From: DAHUYF01 sp052143095
GTDB taxonomy: Bacteria > Pseudomonadota > Alphaproteobacteria > ATCC43930 > CGMCC-115725
DNA: 64,000 bases
Direction: 5' to 3'
Assembly (NCBI GenBank): GCA_052143095.1
Contig: JBKQTR010000504.1
Span: 1 to 64,000, forward strand
A program made the position numbers and the translations under genes. The notes under the pieces are model-generated. The model had not been told where the DNA came from. It was given only the letters and a program-made list of their open reading frames with translations, and did no database searches. This document shows positions 24,941-33,677 of the stretch, piece by piece; within the stretch, counting starts at the first letter, position 1, and each line of letters starts with the position of its first letter.

Positions 24941-26005
24941 TCAGGCTCGCGGCCCGATTGGCCGGCGCCGGAACGGCCAGAGCAGGAAGTAATCGCGCAG
25001 CCGGCGCCAGATCCCGACCAGGCCTTGCGGCTCGAACAGCAGGAAGAGGATCATGATCGCGCCGAAAGCAGCGGCGTTGACGGCGAAGAGCTGGTTCGAA
25101 AGGCTGCTCGACGACGCCAGCAGCTTCAGCGACTCCTCGATGAGATAAGGCAGCAGCACGACCAGCCCGGCGCCGAGAACGGCGCCGAGGATCGAGCCCA
25201 GGCCGCCGATGATCACCATGGCGACATATTGCACCGAGAGAAACAGCGAGAAGGCCTCGATCGAGACGAAGCCGCGGTAATAGGCGAAGAGCGTGCCCGC
25301 CACCGCCGTCAGGACCGAGCTGGTCACGAAGACCGAGAGCTTGGCGCGGCGGACCGAGATGCCGAGGGCTTCGGCGACGATTTCGCGGCCGCGCAAGGCG
25401 CGCCAGGCGCGGCCGGTGGGCGCGCGCAATAGGTTGAGGGCGAAGAGGATGACGGCGATGTCGATCGCGAGCAGGAGGAAATACCAGCCGCGGCCGTCGA
25501 GCCGCAGCGATGCGATGCGCGGCGCCTCGAGCAGGATGCCGGTCGAGAAGCCGCGCCGCGTCTCGTACTCGCCGCCGAGTAAAGCGACGACGAAATAGAG
25601 CGCGAGCGTGCTGATCGCGAGATAGAGCCCCCTGAGGCGCAGCGACGGCAGCCCGAACAAGAGACCGAGCCCGGCGCCCACCAGCGCCGATGCCGGCAGC
25701 GCAATCCAGAATCCGGCAGCGAGCTCGTTCGACAAGATCCCGGCGGTGAAGGCGCCCGCCGCGAGCAATCCGGCATGGCCGAGCGAGACCTGGCCGGCAT
25801 AGCCGGTCAGCAGCATGAGCGCCACGCTGCCGACCACCGCCAGGAACAGCTGGTTGGCGAGATCGACCAGGAACGGGGTCACGGCGAAGGGAAAAGCAGC
25901 GAGGAGGAGGAGCAGAAGGGCAAGGCTGGCGCGTTGCAGGCGGGTCTCGACGAGGCGCAACTCGGCGGCATAGCTCGTCTTGAAATAGCCGCTCGCCCGC
26001 GCCAT
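24941..26005 (-). CDS. Liv-type ABC transporter permease, set 2 (LivM-like)
   Basis: 354-residue inner-membrane permease. The N-terminus FKTSYAAELRLVETR resembles the set 1 LivM. The core block MLLTGYAGQVSLGHAGLLAAGAF is near residues 69-91, and the EAA-like loop RGREIVAEALGISVRR near 233-248. Ends with the LFEPQGLVGIWRRLRDYF motif of the family. Three bases separate it from livH, so co-translation is likely. Confidence 0.92.
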   Translation of the reverse strand: MARASGYFKTSYAAELRLVETRLQRASLALLLLLLAAFPFAVTPFLVDLANQLFLAVVGSVALMLLTGYAGQVSLGHAGLLAAGAFTAGILSNELAAGFWIALPASALVGAGLGLLFGLPSLRLRGLYLAISTLALYFVVALLGGEYETRRGFSTGILLEAPRIASLRLDGRGWYFLLLAIDIAVILFALNLLRAPTGRAWRALRGREIVAEALGISVRRAKLSVFVTSSVLTAVAGTLFAYYRGFVSIEAFSLFLSVQYVAMVIIGGLGSILGAVLGAGLVVLLPYLIEESLKLLASSSSLSNQLFAVNAAAFGAIMILFLLFEPQGLVGIWRRLRDYFLLWPFRRRPIGPRA

Positions 26006-26008
26006 GGC

Positions 26009-26881
26009 CTACACCCGCTCGAGCTCTTCCGGCGTCCCGAACAAGCCCCAGGGCCTGATCATCAGCATGCCGAGGAGCACCAGGAACGGCACGACGTCGC
26101 TGAGCAGTGGATCGACATACTGAATGACCAGCACCTCGGCCGCCGCCACCAGAAGCGAGCCCGCCACGGCGCCGAGCAGGCTGTCGAGCCCGCCCACCAG
26201 AGCGGCGGGAAAGGCCTTGAGCCCGATGACCGCCATAGTGGAATCGAGACCCTGGTCGGCGGCAAGCAACATGCCCACCATGCCGCCGGTCAAGGTCGCC
26301 ATGGCCCAGGCGCAGGCATAGACGAGATGAAGCTCGATGCCGCGCTGCGCCGCGAGCAGCGGATTCTCGCCGACGGCGCGCATGCGGATGCCCCACCGCG
26401 TCGCGCGAAAGAAGCCGAAAAGGCCGAGATAGACGGCGACGGCCAGCACGACGGTCAAGAGACCGACGCCGGAGATGACGGCCGAGCCCGGCAGCGCGAT
26501 CGAGGCATTGCGCCAGCCGAGCGCCTCGAGCGGATGCCGCTCGCTGCCGGTCCAGATGAGCGCGATGACGCCGCGCACCAGGATGCCGAGCGCGATGGTG
26601 ACCAGGACCGCGGCGAAGACCCTCTCGCCGGCCATCTTCCGCATCAGCGCGAGATAGACGAGGAGCCCGACGAGAAGGCTGAGAGCGAGCGCCACCGCGA
26701 TCGCCAGCCACGGCCATTTGCCAAAGAGCGACGCCGTGGTGAACAGCAGATAGGCGCCCAGCATCATCAGCTCGCCATGCGCCAGGCTGAGCACCCGGCT
26801 CACCCGGTAGATCAGCACATAGCCGCAGCCGATCAGCGCGTAGATCGACGCGAGCACCAGGATATTGACGACAAGCTGCAT
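26009..26881 (-). CDS. Liv-type ABC transporter permease, set 2 (LivH-like)
   Basis: 290-residue permease with the LivH signature YALIGCGYVLIYRVSRVLSL near residue 15 and the usual AHGELMMLGAY. It ends in MLMIRPWGLFGTPEE. Lies 50 bases downstream of the binding-protein gene and shares its operon. Confidence 0.92.
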   Translation of the reverse strand: MQLVVNILVLASIYALIGCGYVLIYRVSRVLSLAHGELMMLGAYLLFTTASLFGKWPWLAIAVALALSLLVGLLVYLALMRKMAGERVFAAVLVTIALGILVRGVIALIWTGSERHPLEALGWRNASIALPGSAVISGVGLLTVVLAVAVYLGLFGFFRATRWGIRMRAVGENPLLAAQRGIELHLVYACAWAMATLTGGMVGMLLAADQGLDSTMAVIGLKAFPAALVGGLDSLLGAVAGSLLVAAAEVLVIQYVDPLLSDVVPFLVLLGMLMIRPWGLFGTPEELERV

Positions 26882-26931
26882 CGGACCCGCCGTCGCTTAG
26901 CGTCCAAGCCGCGCTGGTCGGCGCGCTCCCA

Positions 26932-28116
26932 TCACTTTACGTCGAGCCCCGTCCAATCCTTGACCTGCACCACCTGCTGCTTGCCGCTGTCCCAACGATA
27001 GACGCGATAATAGGTCTTGGTGCGGAAATGATTGTCCTTGGTCCAGGCGAGCGGCCCGCCGCGCAGTCCGCGCGTGTCGACAGTCACCGCGTCCATCGCC
27101 GCCAGCACCTTCTCGCGCGTCGGCGGCCAGGGAACGAGCTTGAAGACATCATCGAGCACCGTGGCGGCGACCCACCCCTCCGCGAGCTGCGTCACGGGAT
27201 ATTGGGTCTTGCCTTCCGCCGCCGCGCGGATCTCCTGATGGATGGGCAAATTGTCCTGAAAGAAGGCGTTCGCGCCGAAGACGAGGAACTTGTCGTCCTT
27301 GACGCGCGCCAGCTCGTCCTCGGCATTGATATGCGCATAGGCGATGTAGGTGCCCGACCAGCCCAGCCGCCGCAGCGCCTCCAGCGTCTTCACCTGGGTG
27401 ACCCAAGGCCCCCAGGCATAGATCCAGTTCGGGTCGGCTGATTTGAGCTTGGTGGCGAAGGGCGTGTAATCGGCCGTGGGCGGCGGGATGACCTCCTTGT
27501 CGACGGGTTCCATCCCCAGCGTCTTCGAGAGATCCTCGGCAAAGTCGATCTCGGCGCGCGAGATCGGGATCGCCATGGCGACGAGGCCAAGCTTGACCGG
27601 CGCGCCCGCCACGCCCTTGACGAAATCGAGCGCGAAGCGGCTGTCATAATGGGCGCCGAACGCCGTCGAGCAGAACTCGAGCGGCGCGGCGGGGGGATAG
27701 ACCTCGCTCGGGCATACCGAGCCGGCAAAGAACAGCCCCATTCCGGCCGCTTTGGTGTCGTTGATCATCGGCGCGTAGGTGCTCGACAGGCTGACGTTCA
27801 AGGCCAGCATCACCTTGCCGTCCTCGACGAACGATTTTATGTCGGCGGCGGCTTTCGACGGCTCCGCCTGGTCATCCTCCACCAGGATTTGCAGGGGATG
27901 GCCGTTGACGCCGCCCTTGGCGTTGAGCCGATCGACGTAAAGCTTGATCGCATCGACCACCGGCGCATAGGTCTCGGAGCCGCGGCCGGTGATCGCGCCG
28001 CTGAGCCCGATGGTGTAGCCATCCTCGGCGATCGCCGGCCGAGCCCCCTGCATCAGCGCCGTGCCGGTCAGGACCAGAGCCCCGAGCACGCCGATCAGAA
28101 AATTCGTCCCTCGCAT
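26932..28116 (-). CDS. Liv-type ABC transporter periplasmic substrate-binding protein, set 2
   Basis: 394 residues. A signal peptide occupies about the first 30 residues (hydrophobic FLIGVLGALVLTGTALM, then a likely cleavage after IAE or nearby). The mature chain has the Peripla_BP_6 start GYTIGLSGAITGRGSETYAP and the NAKGGVNGHPLQILVEDDQ segment that marks LivK-type proteins. Sequence similarity to the set 1 binding protein is low. It lies between the set 2 synthetase and livH. Confidence 0.92.
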   Translation of the reverse strand: MRGTNFLIGVLGALVLTGTALMQGARPAIAEDGYTIGLSGAITGRGSETYAPVVDAIKLYVDRLNAKGGVNGHPLQILVEDDQAEPSKAAADIKSFVEDGKVMLALNVSLSSTYAPMINDTKAAGMGLFFAGSVCPSEVYPPAAPLEFCSTAFGAHYDSRFALDFVKGVAGAPVKLGLVAMAIPISRAEIDFAEDLSKTLGMEPVDKEVIPPPTADYTPFATKLKSADPNWIYAWGPWVTQVKTLEALRRLGWSGTYIAYAHINAEDELARVKDDKFLVFGANAFFQDNLPIHQEIRAAAEGKTQYPVTQLAEGWVAATVLDDVFKLVPWPPTREKVLAAMDAVTVDTRGLRGGPLAWTKDNHFRTKTYYRVYRWDSGKQQVVQVKDWTGLDVK

Positions 28117-28166
28117 CGACTCCTCCCGCTGCCGTCTTTGTTTTCCGTGTCGACCTCGCCCCGTCG

Positions 28167-30104
28167 CTAGCCGCTCGCGTCGTGCGCCAGGACGTCGCCC
28201 ACGCCTTCGGCCAGGAGGCGCTCCTCATCATCCGCATACATCGACTCAACCAGGTCGCGAAACCGCTCGTGCATCTGCCGGCGCTTCACTTTGCGCGTGG
28301 GCGTGACCGGCTCGCCCTCCTCCTCGGGATCGAGCAGCTTGGGCAGGATGCGGAAGGCCTTGATCTGCTCCACCCGTCCGAGCCGCGCATTCGCCGTGTC
28401 CACCTCTTGCCCGATGAGGCGTTGGACGGCATCGAGCGCGATCAGGCTGGCGAAGCCGGTATAGGCGACGCCCTGTCGACGGGCCCAGTCGGCGACCGTC
28501 TCCGCATCGATCTCGATGAGCGCCGTCACGTATTTCCGGTTGTGGCCGAAGACGACGGCCTCGCTGACATAGGCGCTGGCGCGCAAGGCGTTCTCGATCG
28601 CGGTCGGGCTCAGCGTCTTGCCGCCGGAGGTGACGATGAAATCGCGCGCGCGATCGACGATCCGCAGCTGTCCGTCGCGAAAAGCCCCGACATCGCCTGT
28701 ATGCAGGCGGCCGGCGGAGGCCATGATCTGACGCGTCGCCTCGGGATCCTGCCAATAGCCCTCGAAGATATCGGGGCCGTCGACCAGGATCTCGGCCTCC
28801 TCGCCGAGCTCGACCTTCCAGCCCACGGGCGGGCGGCCGACATCGCCGGGGCGCGGGAAGCCGGATGGCTGGCTCGCGATGACGGCGCCCGCGACTTCCG
28901 TCTGGCCATAGACCTCGACCACGTCGACACCGTGGATCTGCCAGAAGGCCGTGGTCTCCGGCGGCATCGCAGCACCTCCGACCACCACCAGCCCGAGCTG
29001 GTCGAAGCCGAGCTTGTTGAGCACCGGCCGGAAGGCCACGGCATGGGCCAGGCGATAAACCAGGCGCCCGGCAGGACCGGCCTGCCCGTCCCACAGACGG
29101 CGCAGATGGGCGCGGCCAATAGCGAGGGCGAGGGCGTAGATCCCGGCTTTCAGCGGCGAGGTGTTGTGCATGCCGACGAGGATCTGCGAGGCGAATTTCT
29201 GCAGATAGCGCGGCACGGTGAACAGCACCGTCGGCGCCACCTCGAAGAAGCTCGCCGCGAGATCCTCGACGCTCTCGCCGTAATGGGGGATCAGGCCGGT
29301 CATCAGCGGCAAGGTGATGGCGACATCGCGCCCGAGCACATGGCAGAGCGGCAGATAGATCACGGTGCGCTGCGTCTGCTGCAGCGGGGGATGACGATCG
29401 ACCAGGCTGTATGCGGCGGCCAAGTGCTTGCCGTGGGCGATCACGGCGCCCTTCGGCTGGCTGGTGGTGCCGGAGGTATAGACGATAAAGGCGGGCGAGC
29501 GCGGGTCTAGCGCGTCGACCAGCGCCCGGAAGCTCGCGCCATCGGCACCGGCCTCCTCGCCCAGGCGCAGCAGCCGATCGAACGGCGTGAGCTTGGGATG
29601 GCGGACCATGAACATCGCGGAGACATCGACGACGATCACCCAGCGCAAGGCCGGCAGCTCGTCGATCAGCGGCAGGATCTTGTCGACATATTCCTGATCC
29701 TCGGCGACGAAGAAAGCGGCCCCGCCACTCTTCATCTGATAGGCCAGCTCGGAGACCGAGCTGGTGGGATAGATGCCGTAGGTGATGGCGCCGGCGGCCT
29801 GCGCCGCGAGATCGGCGATGACCCATTCCTCGCAAGCCTCGCCCATGATCGCCACCCTCTCGCCGTGCGCGAGACCGAGACGGCGCAAGCCCTCGGCGCA
29901 ACGCGCCACGCGATCGCGGAAGTCGCGCCAGGAACGCTCGTGATAGATCCCGAGATGCTTGGCGCGGTAGGCGATCGTGTCCGGCTCGCGCTCGGCCCGC
30001 TCGGCAAGGAGCAGCGGTGCCGTCTTGCCGCGCAGCCCGGCATAGGCCGCGAGCGTCCGTTCCGCGGCTGCGTCGGCATCTTCATGTCGGATGTCGCTCG
30101 CCAC
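28167..30104 (-). CDS. Long-chain-type acyl-CoA synthetase heading transporter set 2
   Basis: 645-residue AMP-forming ligase of the same branch as the set 1 synthetase. P-loop VYTSGTTSQPKGAV differs from consensus only in the last Gly (TSGTTS). Further motifs are VYGQTEVAGAV, GRLHTGDVGAF and the C-terminal TPTRKVKRR. I chose the GTG at 30104 because a family-like N-terminus follows; the frame is open to 30215 without similarity. It heads the set 2 operon (50 bases before livK) and is divergent from the tetR gene at 30289, so TetR is the obvious candidate regulator. The ligand and the acyl chain are unknown. Confidence 0.88.
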   Translation of the reverse strand: MASDIRHEDADAAAERTLAAYAGLRGKTAPLLLAERAEREPDTIAYRAKHLGIYHERSWRDFRDRVARCAEGLRRLGLAHGERVAIMGEACEEWVIADLAAQAAGAITYGIYPTSSVSELAYQMKSGGAAFFVAEDQEYVDKILPLIDELPALRWVIVVDVSAMFMVRHPKLTPFDRLLRLGEEAGADGASFRALVDALDPRSPAFIVYTSGTTSQPKGAVIAHGKHLAAAYSLVDRHPPLQQTQRTVIYLPLCHVLGRDVAITLPLMTGLIPHYGESVEDLAASFFEVAPTVLFTVPRYLQKFASQILVGMHNTSPLKAGIYALALAIGRAHLRRLWDGQAGPAGRLVYRLAHAVAFRPVLNKLGFDQLGLVVVGGAAMPPETTAFWQIHGVDVVEVYGQTEVAGAVIASQPSGFPRPGDVGRPPVGWKVELGEEAEILVDGPDIFEGYWQDPEATRQIMASAGRLHTGDVGAFRDGQLRIVDRARDFIVTSGGKTLSPTAIENALRASAYVSEAVVFGHNRKYVTALIEIDAETVADWARRQGVAYTGFASLIALDAVQRLIGQEVDTANARLGRVEQIKAFRILPKLLDPEEEGEPVTPTRKVKRRQMHERFRDLVESMYADDEERLLAEGVGDVLAHDASG

Positions 30105-30222
30105 CGATGCGTGCCTCTCGCCGTGCCGGGCCGGGGCGCCGATTGTCGCGCCCCTCCGGCAACGCCTTCCATCCCGGATACCGTGTTCGGCTCGGTCTTC
30201 GCGGTTGCCGCTCATGAGTGCG

Positions 30223-30252
30223 TTGACAGCCGGGCCGATTGCCCGCTAGCGT
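30223..30252 (+). promoter_or_regulatory. Candidate promoter of tetR
   Basis: TTGACA at 30223-30228 is a perfect sigma-70-type -35 box, followed after 18 bases by TAGCGT at 30247-30252 as a weak -10. It lies in the 184-base divergent space between tetR and the set 2 synthetase. Confidence 0.35.
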
Positions 30253-30259
30253 ATCGAAC

Positions 30260-30279
30260 GCTCTATAGAATTCAAGAGC
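30260..30279. promoter_or_regulatory. Candidate TetR operator
   Basis: GCTCT and AGAGC form a 5-base inverted repeat separated by 10 bases that include GAATTC, just downstream of the candidate promoter and 10 bases before the tetR start. Position is right for autorepression; the arms are short. Confidence 0.3.
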
Positions 30280-30288
30280 AAACATTCC

Positions 30289-31035
30289 ATGGTCAGCGAC
30301 CGAGGCTCGAGCGGGATGTCACGTGCGGAGCCGGCAAGAAAAGGCGGCAGCTTGCCCTTGCGGGAGGGCGCGCGCGTCGCCGTGCCGGCGCGTCCGCGCG
30401 CCGCGCCGGCGGACGCGCCGCAAGGCGACAAGTACACGCGGCGCTATTGGGAGATCATCGACGCCGCCGCCGCGGAATTCGCCGAGCAGGGCTATCACGG
30501 TGCCAGCACCAAGGCGATCGCCGATCGGCTGAGCATCCGTCAGGGCAGCCTCTATTATTATTTCTCCTCCAAGGAGGCGGCGCTCGAGGAAGTCTGCTAT
30601 CGCGGCGTCGAGGATTTCGTCGTGAACCTGGAGGTCATCGTCGCGAGCGATCGCGGCACGGCCGAGAAGCTCCGCGCCGTTGTGTTCAATCATCTGACGC
30701 CGCTGCTCGCTCGCCCGGACTATGTCCGTGTCTTCCTCAATCAACGGCACCATCTGCCGCGCAAAAGCCGCCGCAAGATCGGCGCGGTGTCGCGGCGCTA
30801 CGAGCGGCTGGTCGAAAGCATCTTCGAGGACGGCATCGCTGCCGGCGCCTTGCGCCGCGACGTCGAGCCTCGGCTTGCGACCTTGGCCATCATCGGGCTG
30901 GCGAATTCGGCCGCCGCCTGGCTTGGGCAGCGCGTGCCGCTGACGCAGTTGCCCGTGGTTGCCAATTCGCTCGCCGATCTCTTCCTGAGCGGCGTCGAAG
31001 CGAGGCCGCCCGGCCGCAAGGAGCCAGCGACATGA
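30289..31035 (+). CDS. TetR/AcrR-family transcriptional regulator
   Basis: 248 residues with an unusually long basic, Pro/Ala-rich leader of about 47 residues before the TetR helix-turn-helix (about 54-100: RRYWEIIDAAAAEFAEQGYHGAS... then KAIADRLSIRQGSLYYYFSSKEAAL). The remainder is an all-helical ligand-binding domain. An internal ATG at 30316 is an alternative start. It is divergent from the set 2 synthetase operon and overlaps the next gene by the ATGA at 31032-31035, so it likely controls both. TetR relatives beside acyl-CoA synthetases often sense acyl-CoA or the free acid; here that is inference. Confidence 0.87.
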   Translation: MVSDRGSSGMSRAEPARKGGSLPLREGARVAVPARPRAAPADAPQGDKYTRRYWEIIDAAAAEFAEQGYHGASTKAIADRLSIRQGSLYYYFSSKEAALEEVCYRGVEDFVVNLEVIVASDRGTAEKLRAVVFNHLTPLLARPDYVRVFLNQRHHLPRKSRRKIGAVSRRYERLVESIFEDGIAAGALRRDVEPRLATLAIIGLANSAAAWLGQRVPLTQLPVVANSLADLFLSGVEARPPGRKEPAT

Positions 31036-32138
31036 CGACACGTCGTCCGCCGCCGTTTCGCGCAGAGCATGTCGGCAGCCTGCTGCGCCCGCCGGAGCTG
31101 CGCCAGGCCTTTCGCGCCGTCAGCGAGGGCAAGCTCGACGCGGCGGGCTTCCGCGCGGTCCAGGATCGCGCCATCCGCGAGGTCGTGGCGCTGCAGGAAC
31201 GCATCGGCCTCGAGGGCGTGACCGACGGCGAATTCCGCCGCGCCTCCTACTGGTCGCATTTTGTCGACGGCGTCGAGGGGCTTGCGGTGGCGCAGGCGCG
31301 CTTCGATTTCCATGACGACGATCACGCGGCGACGCATTTCCTCGCGCCGCTCCCCACCGGGCGGCTGCGGCGCAAGGGCAGCATCTCCGGTGCCGAATAC
31401 AACTTCGTTGCATCGATCACCCGGCGCACACCGAAGCTTACCATGCCGGCGCCCTCGACCATGCATTTCTGGTGCGAGAGCGACAGCGTCCGCACGGCCG
31501 GCTATGGCGATGACGATGCCTATTTCGCCGATCTCGCGCGCGTCTTCCGCGAGGAGATCGCCGATCTAGGCCAGCGCGGCGCGACCTACATCCAACTCGA
31601 CGAGGTCGCGCTCGCGATGCTGTGCGACGAGCAGATCCGCGCGCGCGTGCGGGCGCGCGGCGAGGACCCCGACCGGCTCATCGGGGACTATGTCGCGCTG
31701 GTCAATGCCTGCCTTGCGGGGCGGCCCGGCGGCATGAGTGTTTGCATGCATCTCTGCCGCGGCAATTTCAAGGGAAAGTGGCTCGCCGAAGGCAGCTACC
31801 GCTACATCGCCGAGCGGCTCTTCAACGAGATCGAGGTCGATGGATTCTTCCTCGAATACGACACGGAGCGCGCCGGCGATTTCACGCCGCTGGCCAGCGT
31901 GCCGCAGGACAAGACGATCGTGCTTGGCCTCGTCAGCAGCAAATCGCCGCGGCTCGAGCAGCCCGGCGATCTGCGCCGCCGCATCGAGGAGGCCGCCAAG
32001 CTCGTGCCGCTCGACCGGTTGGCGCTCAGCCCGCAATGCGGCTTCGCCAGCGCGGTATCGGGAAATCCGGTGAGCCTCGATGACGAGATCGCGAAGCTCC
32101 AGCTGGTGGTGCAGGTCGCGCGGCAAGTCTGGCCGTGA
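31032..32138 (+). CDS. MetE-like (cobalamin-independent methionine synthase C-terminal domain) methyltransferase
   Basis: 368-residue single-domain homologue of the catalytic half of MetE (the YxjG/YxjH type), much shorter than full MetE (about 750). Candidate zinc ligands are His240 and Cys242 (CMHLCRGN) and Cys336 (SPQCGF), with an acidic LQLDEVALAM near 187-196. The start at 31032 overlaps the tetR stop. These proteins transfer methyl groups to a thiol, but not always to homocysteine, and the partner substrate is open. A broken second copy of its 5' end lies at 23007-23170. Its 3' side carries an intergenic repeat at 32156. Confidence 0.82.
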   Translation: MTTRRPPPFRAEHVGSLLRPPELRQAFRAVSEGKLDAAGFRAVQDRAIREVVALQERIGLEGVTDGEFRRASYWSHFVDGVEGLAVAQARFDFHDDDHAATHFLAPLPTGRLRRKGSISGAEYNFVASITRRTPKLTMPAPSTMHFWCESDSVRTAGYGDDDAYFADLARVFREEIADLGQRGATYIQLDEVALAMLCDEQIRARVRARGEDPDRLIGDYVALVNACLAGRPGGMSVCMHLCRGNFKGKWLAEGSYRYIAERLFNEIEVDGFFLEYDTERAGDFTPLASVPQDKTIVLGLVSSKSPRLEQPGDLRRRIEEAAKLVPLDRLALSPQCGFASAVSGNPVSLDDEIAKLQLVVQVARQVWP

Positions 32139-32155
32139 GCGAGGGGGATCTCGAG

Positions 32156-32227
32156 GCGAGCGGCTTTCGCGGTTGTTTGCGCAACCGCTGGCGCCGCCGC
32201 GGACGAACTCCCTACGGGAGCTCGCCT
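32156..32227 (+). repeat. Intergenic hairpin repeat, copy A
   Basis: The sequence GCGAGCGGCTTTCGCG, then a TTGTTTGCGCAACCGC hairpin, GCCGCC, and CGGACGAACTCCCTACGGGAGC recurs in diverged form on the minus strand of 58131-58198. The last 16 bases also encode the C-terminus PGELP-stop of the LivF gene read from the other strand. Confidence 0.6.
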
Positions 32228-32943
32228 GGAAGCGACAGCAGCCGGTCGAGCAGGCGTTTGTCGTCGCGGAGATCGCTCGCGGCGCCGGAGAAACGGATGG
32301 TGCCCTTCTCGAGGACGTAGACGCGATCGGCAAGCGCGAGGGAGAAGTCGACGCCCTGCTCGGCGAGGAGGATGGTGAGGCCTTGCGCCTTCAATTCGCC
32401 GATCTTGGTGCGGAGCGTCTCGACGACGAGCGGCGCCAGCCCCTCGGACGGCTCGTCGAGCAGCAGCAGCGCAGGATTGCCCATGAGCGTGCGGGCGATC
32501 GTCAGCATCTGCTGCTCACCGCCCGACAGGAAGCCGCCGCGGCGGTCGCGCAGAATGCGCAGCACCGGGAAAAGCTCGTAGACCGCCTCGATCGTCCAGC
32601 GGCTGCCGCGTCGGGCGGTGCCGGCGGCGCGGGCGGCGACATCGAGATTCTCCCAGACGCTGAGCTCGGCGAAGATGCGGCGGTCCTCCGGCACGAAACC
32701 GATGCCGGCGCGCGCCACGCGATGCGGCGCCCAACCCGCGATGTCGCGGCCCTGCCACAGGACCCGGCCGCTGCTCGGCGGGGTCAGGCCCATGATCGAG
32801 CGCATGGTCGTGGTCTTGCCGACGCCGTTGCGGCCGAGCAGGCAGACGCATTCGCCGGCCGCGACCTCGAGCGAGATGCCGAACAGCACCCGGCTCAAGC
32901 CGTAGGCGGTGTGGACCTCCTCGATCGCCAGCAGCGGCGTCAT
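32212..32943 (-). CDS. Liv-type ABC transporter ATP-binding protein, set 3 (LivF-like)
   Basis: 243-residue ATPase with Walker A GRNGVGKT (near 38-45), signature LSGGEQQML and Walker B LLLLDEPSEGLAP, with the compact length of LivF and no basic tail. The last codons come from the intergenic repeat at 32156-32227, so the C-terminus has been reshaped by an inserted repeat. It overlaps livG by 4 bases. Set 3 order in transcription sense is livK, livH, livM, livG, livF, with no acyl-CoA synthetase. Confidence 0.92.
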   Translation of the reverse strand: MTPLLAIEEVHTAYGLSRVLFGISLEVAAGECVCLLGRNGVGKTTTMRSIMGLTPPSSGRVLWQGRDIAGWAPHRVARAGIGFVPEDRRIFAELSVWENLDVAARAAGTARRGSRWTIEAVYELFPVLRILRDRRGGFLSGGEQQMLTIARTLMGNPALLLLDEPSEGLAPLVVETLRTKIGELKAQGLTILLAEQGVDFSLALADRVYVLEKGTIRFSGAASDLRDDKRLLDRLLSLPGELP

Positions 32944-33677
32944 GGGCGCTGGCCGAGATAGACGCGGCGCACCTCGGCATCGCCGCGCATCTCGGCCGGG
33001 GTCCCCTCGGCCAGCAGGCGGCCCTGGTGCAGCACCGCGATTTTCTCGGCGATCCCGAACACCACCTCCATGTCGTGCTCGGTGAAGAGCAGAGTGAGGC
33101 CGCGCTCGCCGGCGATCTTCTGCAGCAGCCGCATCGTCTCCTGCGTCTCGCTGGCCGACATGCCGGCGGTGGGCTCGTCAAGCAGCAGCACCGCCGGGTC
33201 GCTCGCCAGCGCGATGCCGAGCTCGAGCTGCTTCTGGTTGCCGTAGGACAGCGTTCCCGCAACCGCCGCCGCCTGGCCGCCCAATCCCACCGAGGCGAGC
33301 AGCGCCTCGGTCTCGTCGCGGTAAAAATTCTCCGAGCGCGACCAGAAATTGCGGCCGCGGCCGTGATGGGCGAGCAATGCCGCCTGCGCGTTCTCGAACA
33401 CGGAGAGCCGGGGGAAGATGTTGGCGCGCTGGAACGAGCGGCCGATCCCCAAGCGGCAGATGCGATGCGGCGGCGTGCCGGTGATGTCGCGGCCGTCGAG
33501 CAGCACCTGGCCGCCATTCGGACGGAGATGGCCGGTGATGAGATTGAAGAAGGTTGATTTGCCGGCGCCGTTCGGCCCGATCACCGCGGCGATCTGGCGC
33601 GTCGCGACGGCGAGGCTCACCCCGTCGACGGCGACGAAGCCGGCAAAGCTCTTGCGCAGCCCGCGCACGTCAAGCAT
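32940..33677 (-). CDS. Liv-type ABC transporter ATP-binding protein, set 3 (LivG-like)
   Basis: 245-residue ATPase with Walker A GPNGAGKST (near 34-42), a LivG-style middle (QRANIFPRLSVFENAQAALL), Walker B VLLLDEPTAGMSASE and the switch His in TEHDMEVVFGIAEKIAVL. It overlaps livF by 4 bases and livM by 8. Confidence 0.92.
   Translation of the reverse strand: MLDVRGLRKSFAGFVAVDGVSLAVATRQIAAVIGPNGAGKSTFFNLITGHLRPNGGQVLLDGRDITGTPPHRICRLGIGRSFQRANIFPRLSVFENAQAALLAHHGRGRNFWSRSENFYRDETEALLASVGLGGQAAAVAGTLSYGNQKQLELGIALASDPAVLLLDEPTAGMSASETQETMRLLQKIAGERGLTLLFTEHDMEVVFGIAEKIAVLHQGRLLAEGTPAEMRGDAEVRRVYLGQRP

Noticed and set aside
29598..31031. Upstream extension of the MetE-like frame to 846 codons
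   Set aside because: It is the shadow of the acyl-CoA synthetase and tetR; the ATG at 31032 with a ribosome site and ATGA overlap is the natural start.
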